This document shows positions 50,788 to 59,653 of a stretch of DNA of 64,000 bases, in pieces. The notes beneath the pieces are model-generated. The model had not been told where the DNA came from. It made no database searches and saw nothing but the letters and a program-made list of their open reading frames with translations. Both the position numbers and the translations under genes were made by a program. The stretch covers positions 44,194,559 to 44,258,558 of the forward strand of contig NC_088680.1 of NCBI RefSeq assembly GCF_950023065.1. The letters are read 5' to 3'. This stretch comes from Planococcus citri. Lineage: Eukaryota; Arthropoda; Insecta; Hemiptera; Pseudococcidae. The number at the start of each line of letters is the position of its first letter. Position 1 is the first letter of the stretch.

Positions 50788-53700
50788 ATGCCTGCGCATA
50801 CGAGGCAAAAGTTCGAAGACAGGTTTAACGAAATTGTTGCTGCTGAGCAGATCGATACCGAGAAATTATCCAGCGGCGACCTTAAAAAGCTTAAAGAGAG
50901 AGTAAGGAAGATCCTAGACGACGAAGCGATCCTAGACGAACAGCCCGTTATGGCTCCTCCGGTAGTGCCGACGACTCGATGGGTTCCAGTAAACGTTGAA
51001 GGTTCGTTAGTATTCGAAGGCAAAGAGTTTGGAGCCTGGTATCGTCGAATATGTATCCGCCTGCGAGCTATGAAATTAGCTCATACGATAAAAGAGGTAG
51101 TCGCCGACGAGTCCGAACGTGGCACGCAAGAAGAGAAGGATGAAGCAATGGACTTTCTTATTCATCGAGTCCATTTCACCTTGGTTGACATGATAAAAGG
51201 TGACACGCCGTACGAGTTCATTAAGTCCATGAAGGACCGTTGGTTCCAAAGGACAAAGGCACAAATCTGTGCTATGAAAACAGCATTAGCGTCGACGAGG
51301 CTGTTGGATTTTAAACGAGTTGAAGACTTCGCAGATTCGATCCGCCGCCAATGCATGGATTTGGGCGATGAGGATGAGTCCACCTGGCTTTCGAATGGAC
51401 TCCCTCACGATACGCGTGGTGACTCGATGCGTGGCACGATCACCTCAGCCCTTCAGCGACCAGAAACGACACCGGACTCAATTAGAGAGATTATTGTGGC
51501 AGCGTATAAAACAGACCTGTCTGGTTCAACGTCGACGGCGTCGGGTTCCGGTGTAGCGGTGAAGTCAACAGCGTTCCAAGCGAGCGAGAGTCGTCCGTCC
51601 TGCCACCGATGCGGGAAGCCAGGTCATATGGCTCGTAGTTGCTACGCTAACGTTCCTGCAAACAGTAATAATAGTGGTAATTATTATAATAATAGAAATA
51701 ATCGTAGTAGTTATAATAATCGTAACGGTAGGGGTTATAATAACGGTCAAAATGGTCAGAGTAGAAATTATCGTGGTGGTCGCGGTGGTCGTGGTAACGG
51801 CGGCGGTCCTCGTAATGATCGAGGAAGTACAGAGAACGGTCAAGGAGGCGCTAGGCCGGATAGACGTTTTCATGGCGGTGATATCAATAAAGCGCAATGT
51901 TTTGCGTGTGGAACGTATGGCCATATAGCAGTAAATTGCCCTCAGGGCACCGATCATTCAAAGAAGCCTAATTTAAAACCGACGGCGATGTTGGCCTATT
52001 GTAAGAGTCAAGGAAGTGAGCGTGAGAGTGTTGGTCAAGCGGTCGAGCGAATTCCAAACAATGAGATAGTCTGGGTATTGGACTCCGGGTCCACAAATCA
52101 TTTTGTGAATGACACAAAGTACTACGTAGAGTCTACGGAGATGCACGAGCTCGTAGACACAGCCTTCGAGGGTCAGCGCGTAACGGTAACGAGAATAGGT
52201 ACGGTCAACATGCGGCTCAACGGACGAGCATATTATATGACCGGAGTAAAATACTCGAGCCAGTTTTCCCACAATCTTTTGTCGACCGAGCGTCTACGTA
52301 TTGCCGGCTGGCGAATTGATTTAGCTAGAGAGATTACCATCTATGATCCAGAGGGAGTTTACGTTACGCGCGCCACGCCTAGTCCGATAGGCTTGAATGA
52401 AGTTTATTTCGAATACGTATTGGAATCGTATGAAGTGGCGATGGCGGTGAATGAGTCGGCGGAGCTTTGGCATAAGCGTCTTGGCCATCCTTCGGACAAA
52501 GTGCTCGGTAAGGTAGAGGGTCTACCGTCGTCGTCTGGTCTGTCTATTACTACGTGTGAAGTGTGTGCTCAAGCGAAGATGTGCAGGAACGCCTGCGGAG
52601 AAGAGAGACACGTAGTTAAGCGTAATATCGAATTAGTTCATACTGATGTTATTGGTCCGTTACCTACTTCTTGTGAAGGTGACAATTACGTGTTGAATTT
52701 GCTTGACGATCGAAGTCATTTCAACGTCGCGTACGTTATGGCAAATCGTTCGGATGTAGGTCACTGCTTCGACGATTATGTGAAGAAAGTAGAGGCTATT
52801 CAGAATAGCAAAATAGCGTTTCTGCGTTGTGACAACGCTCTCGAGTTTGTTCGTGGTATGGTGGCGCGTATCTGTAAAGAGAAAGGCATTACTATGGAGC
52901 GTGCCGAAGCGTTTGTACATCCCCATAACGGGAAGGTAGAGAGATTCAATCGTACGTTGATGGATAAGACTAGGGCCTTACTTTTTGAAGCTAAGATGCC
53001 TCATCGTTTTTGGAACTATGCGGTCGATGCGGCCAACTATCTCTTGAATTGTCTTCCAACGAGCGCCACCGACAATAAGAGTACTCCGTACGCGTTGTGG
53101 AGAAATAAGAAGGTTCGGTACGATTATCTTCGTGTGTTTGGCAGCCTTGCGCGTGTCTTTGTTCATCCTGAAAAGAGAAAGAAACTTGATTCGCGTACGT
53201 TACGCGCTAGATGGGTCGTCATTGGTTTCACTGAAACCGGCTACCGACTCCTTAACGTTGAGAATGAGTCGGTCGACGTGTTTACTCACGTTCGAATTGA
53301 TGAATCGATTAAGTACGGCGATCTCGTTCAACAAGAGGACGATGACCTTCCGTTTCGTGGTTTTGAAGAGTTGGAGAATGAGTCGAGCGAACCAAGTGAG
53401 CGAGTGATGTTAGCGTCCGGTGCAGCAGAGATGACCTTCGAGGAGGCGATAAACAGTGACGAGAGTGAGAAGTGGCGTATCGCCATGAATGAAGAACTTG
53501 TTAATCTCGAACGTATGGGTACTTACGAAATAGTCGAAGAGCCTGCGGACCAAAAGGTGCTCGGTGTCCGTTGGGTGTTTCGTAAAAAGGAAGGTGACGT
53601 TTTCAAGGCTCGACTGGTGGTCCTTGGCTACCAGGAGGGCAAAATTCTCGATGATCTCGATGTTTTCTCGCCAGTTGTTCGATCGGACACGATTAAAGTA

Positions 53701-54933
53701 TTGACAGCGTTAGCTGTGAAACATAAGTGGCAAATAAGACATATCGATGTCAAAGGCGCGTTTTTGTACGGTAAATTACCGTACGTAGTGTTTGTTCGCT
53801 TACCTAAAGGGTTTTATTATCGTGGCCGGCTTCGGAATCCCGTTTGGAGACTAATCAGAGCATTGTACGGTCTTAGAATTTCGCCTATTACATGGTATAA
53901 AGAGTTAGCGAGAATTCTGGCTAAAATTGGCTTAACTGCCACTGTTTTCGACTCGACAATTTTCGTATTTAGCGGTGACGCACTTCGTTGCGTATTGGCG
54001 ATTTATGTCGATGATATTTATATTACTGGCTGGGACGATGCGTTGATCGAAAGAGTTATTGAATTCCTGAAACAACATTTCGAGATAAAAGATTTAGGTC
54101 TAATTAGTCGTTATTTGGGAGTCAACTTTGTTCGTACGAGCGAAGGCTATACGCTCGATCAAATTGACTACATAGAGTCGTTACTTACCCGTTTTAATTT
54201 GGACAGTGCATCGATTTCTACTTCGCCGATCGAAGATTTTGGGTTCCAAAGGGCCAACGTCGATATGAGTCTTGAGCATCAAATTCGTTCGATGATTGGT
54301 TGCCTTTTGTACGTTGCTTCTTGGTCCAGACCGGACATAATGTTCGCCGTCAACTTCGTTTCGAGATATCAGACTAAACCGTCTGTTAAGTTAGTGGCAG
54401 CCTGCAACAGAATTTTCACCTTTCTGAAAGGTACGCTGAACTACAAATTGAGATTCGTTCCAGTGGAACCAAGAGTACTTACCGCCTTCGTAGATTCCGA
54501 CCATGCCGGAGATGAAAAAGATAGGAAGTCGACGTCGGGTATTATCATTCTTGCTTACGGGTGTCCGGTGGCTTGGCGAGCCAAAAAGCAGAATCACGTT
54601 GCTACGTCGTCTGGTGAAGCCGAATACGTGGCTCTTTCTCATGCCACTTCGGAAATTCGCGCAATGCGCAATTTGTTCTCGGTCTTGGGTTTTGAAATGC
54701 CACCTACGCTGGTATTATGTGATTCGACGGCAGCTGAGGGTATGGCGCGTACTTCTGAGACGGCCAAGTCTAAACATATCGATCTCTGCTATCATAATGT
54801 ACGAGATGCTGCAAAGAAAAGAGAGATTAGTATCGTTAAAGTCGATGGCAAAACTAATTTAGCTGATGGTTTCACGAAACCACTCATTCCTAAGAAGTTG
54901 TTCGACACTTTTCAGTGTTTATTCGATCGGTAG
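50788..54933 (+). CDS. Gag-pol polyprotein of the Ty1/copia element (1381 residues)
   Basis: A single ORF encodes a full replication polyprotein. Residues 1-265 are the Gag capsid-like region. Two CCHC zinc knuckles follow (C272-C285 and C371-C384), separated by an Asn/Gly/Arg-rich linker with RGG-type motifs (about 290-355). The aspartic protease has DSG at 432-434. A GAG-pre-integrase zinc region has WHKRLGH (561-567) and CEVC (590-593). The integrase core residues are D620, D682 and E718 (D-x61-D-x35-E). Reverse transcriptase has D987 and YVDD (1073-1076). RNase H has D1236, the SSGEAEY segment (1274-1280) and D1312. No stop or frameshift interrupts it and all catalytic residues are present. 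Gag and Pol share one frame, so excess Gag must come from processing or another route. Most copia elements have one zinc knuckle, so two are notable. Confidence 0.97.
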   Translation: MPAHTRQKFEDRFNEIVAAEQIDTEKLSSGDLKKLKERVRKILDDEAILDEQPVMAPPVVPTTRWVPVNVEGSLVFEGKEFGAWYRRICIRLRAMKLAHTIKEVVADESERGTQEEKDEAMDFLIHRVHFTLVDMIKGDTPYEFIKSMKDRWFQRTKAQICAMKTALASTRLLDFKRVEDFADSIRRQCMDLGDEDESTWLSNGLPHDTRGDSMRGTITSALQRPETTPDSIREIIVAAYKTDLSGSTSTASGSGVAVKSTAFQASESRPSCHRCGKPGHMARSCYANVPANSNNSGNYYNNRNNRSSYNNRNGRGYNNGQNGQSRNYRGGRGGRGNGGGPRNDRGSTENGQGGARPDRRFHGGDINKAQCFACGTYGHIAVNCPQGTDHSKKPNLKPTAMLAYCKSQGSERESVGQAVERIPNNEIVWVLDSGSTNHFVNDTKYYVESTEMHELVDTAFEGQRVTVTRIGTVNMRLNGRAYYMTGVKYSSQFSHNLLSTERLRIAGWRIDLAREITIYDPEGVYVTRATPSPIGLNEVYFEYVLESYEVAMAVNESAELWHKRLGHPSDKVLGKVEGLPSSSGLSITTCEVCAQAKMCRNACGEERHVVKRNIELVHTDVIGPLPTSCEGDNYVLNLLDDRSHFNVAYVMANRSDVGHCFDDYVKKVEAIQNSKIAFLRCDNALEFVRGMVARICKEKGITMERAEAFVHPHNGKVERFNRTLMDKTRALLFEAKMPHRFWNYAVDAANYLLNCLPTSATDNKSTPYALWRNKKVRYDYLRVFGSLARVFVHPEKRKKLDSRTLRARWVVIGFTETGYRLLNVENESVDVFTHVRIDESIKYGDLVQQEDDDLPFRGFEELENESSEPSERVMLASGAAEMTFEEAINSDESEKWRIAMNEELVNLERMGTYEIVEEPADQKVLGVRWVFRKKEGDVFKARLVVLGYQEGKILDDLDVFSPVVRSDTIKVLTALAVKHKWQIRHIDVKGAFLYGKLPYVVFVRLPKGFYYRGRLRNPVWRLIRALYGLRISPITWYKELARILAKIGLTATVFDSTIFVFSGDALRCVLAIYVDDIYITGWDDALIERVIEFLKQHFEIKDLGLISRYLGVNFVRTSEGYTLDQIDYIESLLTRFNLDSASISTSPIEDFGFQRANVDMSLEHQIRSMIGCLLYVASWSRPDIMFAVNFVSRYQTKPSVKLVAACNRIFTFLKGTLNYKLRFVPVEPRVLTAFVDSDHAGDEKDRKSTSGIIILAYGCPVAWRAKKQNHVATSSGEAEYVALSHATSEIRAMRNLFSVLGFEMPPTLVLCDSTAAEGMARTSETAKSKHIDLCYHNVRDAAKKREISIVKVDGKTNLADGFTKPLIPKKLFDTFQCLFDR

Positions 54934-55475
54934 TGAGCTATGTACGGTGATATGCTCATTTGTTTTCGTGAATTTTGTCTAGTGAATAAAATGAAAATTT
55001 TTTTTGTCGTCGACTTAATCTCTGTACCATCGTTTAGTTCTCCGTGTTTTTATATTTAATTAATTATTCTACTGTTTTAATTGAGTATTTTACCTGGTAC
55101 GTTAGTTGTTTTCTTGTGTAGAATCTTGTGTAGAATCGAGCTGTCTCGAACGTACTGATCGTTGATCACCGTGTCTTTGTGCTACGATGCACTCACTTAT
55201 TTTTCTGTATATATATATATCATGTTAACCGTGTATTTTAATCTTTATTTATCTTATGTGTTTTAATCACCTTTTAATTAATTTTATACCTTTTAATCGA
55301 GTAATTTAGCGAAGTTCGAACTTTTACGAGATGTTTACCTTTCGATGAAAATTGTTTGTTGGCTTTAGTTGTACGTACTACGTTTTTAGTGTTTATACAG
55401 GGTTACCAATTACCTTCAACGCTACGATGAAAATTTCATTTATTTTCGGGTTAATAAATATAAATTTTGGAGGCG
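54934..55475 (+). other. Retrotransposon 3' untranslated region with polypurine stretch
   Basis: These 542 bp between the gag-pol stop and the 3' LTR carry no ORF of note. They contain a short TA microsatellite near 55210. The purine-rich TTTTGGAGGCG directly before the 3' LTR (about 55465-55475) is the likely plus-strand primer, although it is shorter than usual. Confidence 0.6.
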
Positions 55476-55802
55476 TGATGAGAGTTTGGGTATTTTACCG
55501 TGTAATTACTCAACATTGTAAATAGGTAGTAGTAAGTTTAGTAGGTGTCTGTAACGTTTATTTTTGTTATGTTGCCGATACCGTTATTTAAACTTTAAGT
55601 CTGTACGACTATAGCTTTTTCTATTAAGCTGTACTTAGATTTTCTCATTTTGTATTTTATTATATGTATATACTTCGTGCAATAAAGATGTACGTTTATT
55701 TCGTCGAGTTATATTTATTCTAGTCAAATGGTATTTTAACGTTTTTAAATGGTTTTTAGAGTTTTATCGAAATACAGAGACTTTTACGTAAAACGCCTAA
55801 CA
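55476..55802 (+). repeat. 3' LTR
   Basis: This 327 bp LTR matches the 5' LTR base for base in a visual comparison. AATAAA is at 55681-55686. It is the last retroviral-like sequence before micro-gene B, whose start codon is 172 bp downstream, so it could act as a substitute promoter. Confidence 0.97.
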
Positions 55803-55807
55803 TCATT
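55803..55807. other. 3' target-site duplication TCATT
   Basis: TCATT follows the 3' LTR and is the partner of 50142-50146. The next bases (GAAATTTGAAATCG) continue the host unit. Confidence 0.95.
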
Positions 55808-55973
55808 GAAATTTGAAATCGTCTAATTTGCGCCTACATTTCATCATACTACCAATAATGCAAATGTCTAAATGTCAAATGTGAACTTTTTGAAGTGACT
55901 GTCGAAAAATATTCATTTCAGCGCTCCAATTTCCATTCCCACCATATGTACCTATTCTATTTACTTTCTTAAA

Positions 55974-56497
55974 ATGTTGGCAATGAAGATGAGGATTGAA
56001 GTAAGTTACATTCTAGAGTACATACGTTTTAATAGTAGGTAATTTAAGATAATGAAACGTGCAACGAATGGTTGAGAAAGAGGAAACGAATGGAGCCTTA
56101 ACAAACGATGCTAGTGCTAGTCACCACTAGTTACCAAGGTACGTGAAAATTAATCAATTTGAAAATTTATTACAGGAATTACGAGAAAAAACAAGGAAAA
56201 TCGAAGAAGAAAATGAAAAAAAGAGAGCCGAAATCCGAAGAATGGAAGAAGAAAACCGAACCCGAAGGACGGAAGAAGAAACCCGAAGGATGGAAGAAGA
56301 AACCCGAAGGACGGAAGAAAAAATCCGATTACTGGAAGAAGAAATCAAGAAAATAAAGGAGTCACAAGTAGGTTATGTTTCAATCTTGATTCTCAAACAA
56401 TTTGTAGGTAATTAAGAAGCGTCATTTTTATTGTTTGCACGTTTTGTTGTTTCAGAGATCATGGCTCGATCGGTTGTTCGGGTGGAAGACCACTTGA
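55974..56497 (+). CDS. Coiled-coil micro-gene B, three exons, 86 residues
   Basis: This is a paralogue of micro-gene A with the same structure. Exons 55974-56000, 56176-56367 and 56456-56497 join in phase 0 through introns with GTAAGT and GTAGGT donors and TTACAG and TTTCAG acceptors. The product starts MLAMKMRIE, has a 64-residue charged rod with heptads such as RRTEEET and RRMEEET, and ends RSWLDRLFGWKTT. Compared with A the rod is five residues shorter. The C-terminal exon is nearly unchanged, so it is probably the constrained part. The native upstream region is displaced by the retrotransposon, so expression may be lost or may come from the LTR. The function is unknown. Confidence 0.7.
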
Positions 56498-56530
56498 AAC
56501 CGTTATTCGGTTTGTTTTTTCATTAAAACA

Positions 56531-57335
56531 GTACAATAATTTCTCCTATTGGTAAATTTTCTATTAATAAATTTTAAAAGCGACATTTTGAGCACCGATT
56601 TGTTCTCGATTAAGAAAATTATGCAATAAGATTCCAGAGCTAAAGAGCTGTAAAAAGAAATAATTATAGCGAATTAATACTTTCATCCCAATAAATTAAG
56701 TCTGAATTGATGACCATCTTACTTATAAGAAGTCTAAGAAGAGTTCACATTCTGCTGAACAAGTTGCAATGGCCTTTGAATAAAATTCAATATTGAACTA
56801 GTAGCAAACGGTGTTGGTGGTTCGTATGTAGGTTCGACCACAGGTGAAATGCATTTATAATTTATAAACTATCTCTCTAAAATCAAAAATGTTCGTAATA
56901 TCCTTTTCGCAACAAATAAAAATCTATTCACCCATAACGCACTTTTCCAAGAACAACTTTGAACTGAAAACTTTCAACGATATAAATGCGAGATTACAAT
57001 ATGAAATTATTAATTAGAAGTTTCAGCATTAACAGATTATTTTATTAGCTTTTTCATTGAAATGAGAAATATAAAAATATAACAAAAATGAATTATCATT
57101 TTAAAAGTATAGCAAACAAAAAACAAACACATCTTTGTGAAACTTCAAAATATTTACAAAAAAAAAACGATCGTTAACATCGTGAATAAATGACTACTCA
57201 AATAGTACCGGAAGTTCAGTAGATCATTTCATGGAGCACCGAATAACAATTTAACGAATATTTATTAAGAAAGTTACGCGCTGATAGGAGACACGTCATT
57301 TTCTACAGCGAACGAAAATGCGTACGAAGATACTT
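56531..57335. other. Intergenic spacer
   Basis: AT-rich sequence without a supported gene. It should contain the 3' UTRs of micro-gene B (plus) and of the minus-strand gene ending at 57336. TTTATT at 57261-57266 is a minus-strand AATAAA signal suitable for the latter. Confidence 0.55.
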
Positions 57336-58381
57336 TTAATCTTTATTTTTTCTCGATTTGACGTACTCTAGAATTAGGTCCAATTTATCGGAGAAATGCT
57401 TCTCCCTCATAATAATCAAATCATTCAAGATCTGAAACTTGTAGTCTATATACGCTTTGAGATCGTTCAAAGTAGACGGATTTAATGCTAGTTCTCTATC
57501 GTCTTGTCTAGAAGGTGGTTTAAACATTTCAGACAGTCTACTAGACACATTCGGTGCCGAAGTGTTGCTGGCTTTCATAAAGTTCAAACAATTTTTCGCC
57601 GCTTCGGAAATGTTTATATCTTTGAGCAAATTTTCGACGTTTTCGTAACTTATGGTACCGGTCTTCTCGACTGGGTTCTTCTTCAATTTAACGAGAAACG
57701 CGTAAATCCAGAAAAAGTTTTGGTTTGATAAGCGTACGAGCTGGAACATAAAAGAACAATGATAAATAACTTATTGATTTTGATCATAAAACAAACAACA
57801 ATACAGAATACAAATCTACCTTCAAAGTAATTTCGCGTTGTTGTTTGACGGAAATCTTATATTCGTAAACATTGAATTCCTCCGATGTTTGGATAGATGT
57901 GCCATGCACAGTCGAGAGATACATTTCATCGTTTCCGAATAGTTCTACGGTTTTAACCTAAGTAAAAAACATAAGTTTAAAATACGGTTTTTCGTTCGAA
58001 GGAAGAAATGGTTGAACAAACACTTACGTCACCATAAAACACCAACTTCTCAATACAAAAGTTCGAATCTTCAGTTTTTAACGTAACTGTAGGAACATCG
58101 ACTTCATTAGGTCTTATGAAGTTTACTGTGTTACGAATATCCAGGAAATCTCTGCAAACATGAACAATACAGCAATGTGAAACAAGTCTTGACAATGTTA
58201 GTACATGAAATTATTCACTTTGAAAGTCATCAACTTACGAAAGTTCTTCTTCATTCTCTTTTTCGGCATCTTCGCCCATCAAACAGATTTTGACGGTATC
58301 TTTGATATTTTTACCCGGAATGTTGGAAGCCCAATTGCATTTGACTAGGATTGATGGTGTGCTGCCAAAATGAAGAGACAT
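57336..58381 (-). CDS. Four-exon gene, tentative PAAT (C10orf88)-like protein
   Basis: Reading leftwards, exons 58381-58239, 58151-58028, 57957-57820 and 57740-57336 join in frame to 269 residues. The donors are GTAAGTTG, GTAAGTG and GTAGAT, and every acceptor ends in AG. The start is MSLHFGSTPSILVKCNW; the phases (2, 0, 0) all fit. The N-terminal two thirds alternates short hydrophobic strands and polar turns, as in a beta-sandwich (VELFGNDEMYLSTVHGTS, YEYKISVKQQREITLKLVRL). The C-terminal third is helical and charged and ends YVKSRKNKD. The layout recalls the ATPase PAAT/C10orf88 family, which associates with mitochondrial ABC transporters, but that match is from memory and tentative. There is no signal peptide or membrane segment. 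It is divergent from the gene at 59193. Confidence 0.8.
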
Positions 58382-59192
58382 ATCGTTAATATTGAAAATC
58401 TAGCGTTACTTGGTAATCAAATGAGAAATGACTGGTGATGGTAAACTGATATTCAAATGGCGAATGGCCACGTCTTAGCTACACTTAAATAGCTCAATAC
58501 TCGATCAAACGCTACGATTATTCTAATTATTCGAAAGTTGAGACGAAAAGCTTATTTTTTTTTAATAATACAAGACGCGAAACGAAATAAACTTGAAACG
58601 AAACTTGAGAATTCGAATTATTCGAAACAGCAAACAGCAATTTTTTTCGATTCGCCGGAACTGCCACAGCTGCTCACAATCACAGATAAAATTTTAAATG
58701 TAGGAACGAAAAAAACTAAAAAAGCCAAAAATAGGTACCAAAAAAGGCGGAGGTTAATGTTGCATCTGTGGTTTTTATTCTGTGACATCTTGGAAATCCA
58801 TAACCCGCGATTTTTAAAATTTATTTACTCAAATTATTTTTTTATCTTTTAAAAATCCTCCCACATTTGTGCGAATATTTGAATAAAATAATTTACTGTT
58901 CAGATTCTCACAACCGAATGATTTCCATCCTTACAAAATTGGAATTGGATTCAATTTCAGGGATAATAATGGAAACACATTTTTGAATTTCTATCTCAAG
59001 ATAACACTGATTGTTTACAATTTTCATATCAAAATTTTCACATTCTTTCTCGTCATGTTTTGTCGGTTTATTTTTGATCTTATTTTAGAAGATACGTAGT
59101 ACTTTCAATAATACTAGTTCGTGTTTTATTATGTCGTGATATCTACGTGCTTTTTAATTAACTGATTCACCTGGTGTTATACGAATTCAATC
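58382..59192. promoter_or_regulatory. Shared divergent intergenic region
   Basis: About 0.8 kb separates the start codons of two genes that point away from each other, so both promoters should lie here. A plus-strand 104-codon ORF at 58538-58852 is Lys- and Phe-rich with no domain and is probably chance. No specific promoter elements were assigned. Confidence 0.45.
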
Positions 59193-59653
59193 ATGTATAA
59201 CTATCTGCAAACCTTACTGCCCAATGGCCTCAAATCTAATTGGGAACCGAGGATTGTTGGTGAGACTTTAGGTATTTTGAGTAAGTGACTTTGTTTTATT
59301 GAATACTAATCAAAACTTGATAATTAGTACTCAACTCATGTAAAGAGTTGATTCAATTTTATACCTTGAGTTACTTATATGCAGCAGTTCGACACCTAGC
59401 ACTGATAAGGAGGTTTTGTTTTGCACATGTTGACATGAAATATGATTTTTCGACGTTTAATATTTGTCATGACGAGAACATTTCTATTTTTAATCCGAGT
59501 TCTTTGAAGAATACATACTTTAAGGTGCACCTGTTAGTCGATGAATCTGCCATCAATTGCTTCAAGTTTTCCAAGTATGTTATTTTTATGAAGTTGCTGA
59601 GGACCGTTATAACTTCTAGATCTGTCGCCGGGCTGAAATGTAAAAAAAATTGA
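59193..59653 (+). CDS. Two-exon gene for an unidentified 118-residue protein
   Basis: ATG at 59193 begins MYNYLQTLLPNGLKSNWEPR. The exon ends at a strong donor (TTGA|GTAAGTGAC, 59280/59281). Exon 2 starts after TTATATGCAG at 59385 and stays open to TGA at 59651-59653, giving 118 residues; using the second CAG would remove one. Exon 2 includes FCFAHVDMKYDFSTFNIC and YFKVHLLVDESAINCFKF, which alternate in a way consistent with a folded domain. A possible donor (AA|GTATGT) near 59575 means the 3' part could be spliced to a later exon not found here. I recognise no family. Confidence 0.5.

Larger units (their letters stand above)
50147..55802 (+). mobile_element. Complete Ty1/copia LTR retrotransposon (5656 bp)
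   Basis: Two 327 bp LTRs, each TG...CA, flank a primer-binding site, one gag-pol ORF and a short polypurine stretch, and a 5 bp target duplication brackets the whole. The domain order protease, integrase, reverse transcriptase, RNase H places it in Ty1/copia. I could find no difference between the two LTRs by eye, and the ORF is uninterrupted, so insertion was recent and the copy may still be active. Its coding part is visibly richer in G and C than the host. There is no envelope gene. Confidence 0.97.
49568..56530 (+). repeat. Tandem duplication, unit B, split by a retrotransposon
   Basis: This is the second copy of the 1125 bp unit. Its left part is 49568-50146 and its right part is 55803-56530, separated by the Ty1/copia element and one copy of its target duplication. 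Removing these leaves a unit of about 1.3 kb. It is longer than A mainly because of a stretch of about 105 bp between the hairpin arms (about 49892-49996), which itself contains the palindrome TTTTACAGC..GCTGTAAAA. Confidence 0.9.

Noticed and set aside
51565..51957. 130-codon minus-strand ORF rich in Thr and Ile
   Set aside because: It is a shadow of the Asn/Gly/Arg-rich linker of gag-pol.
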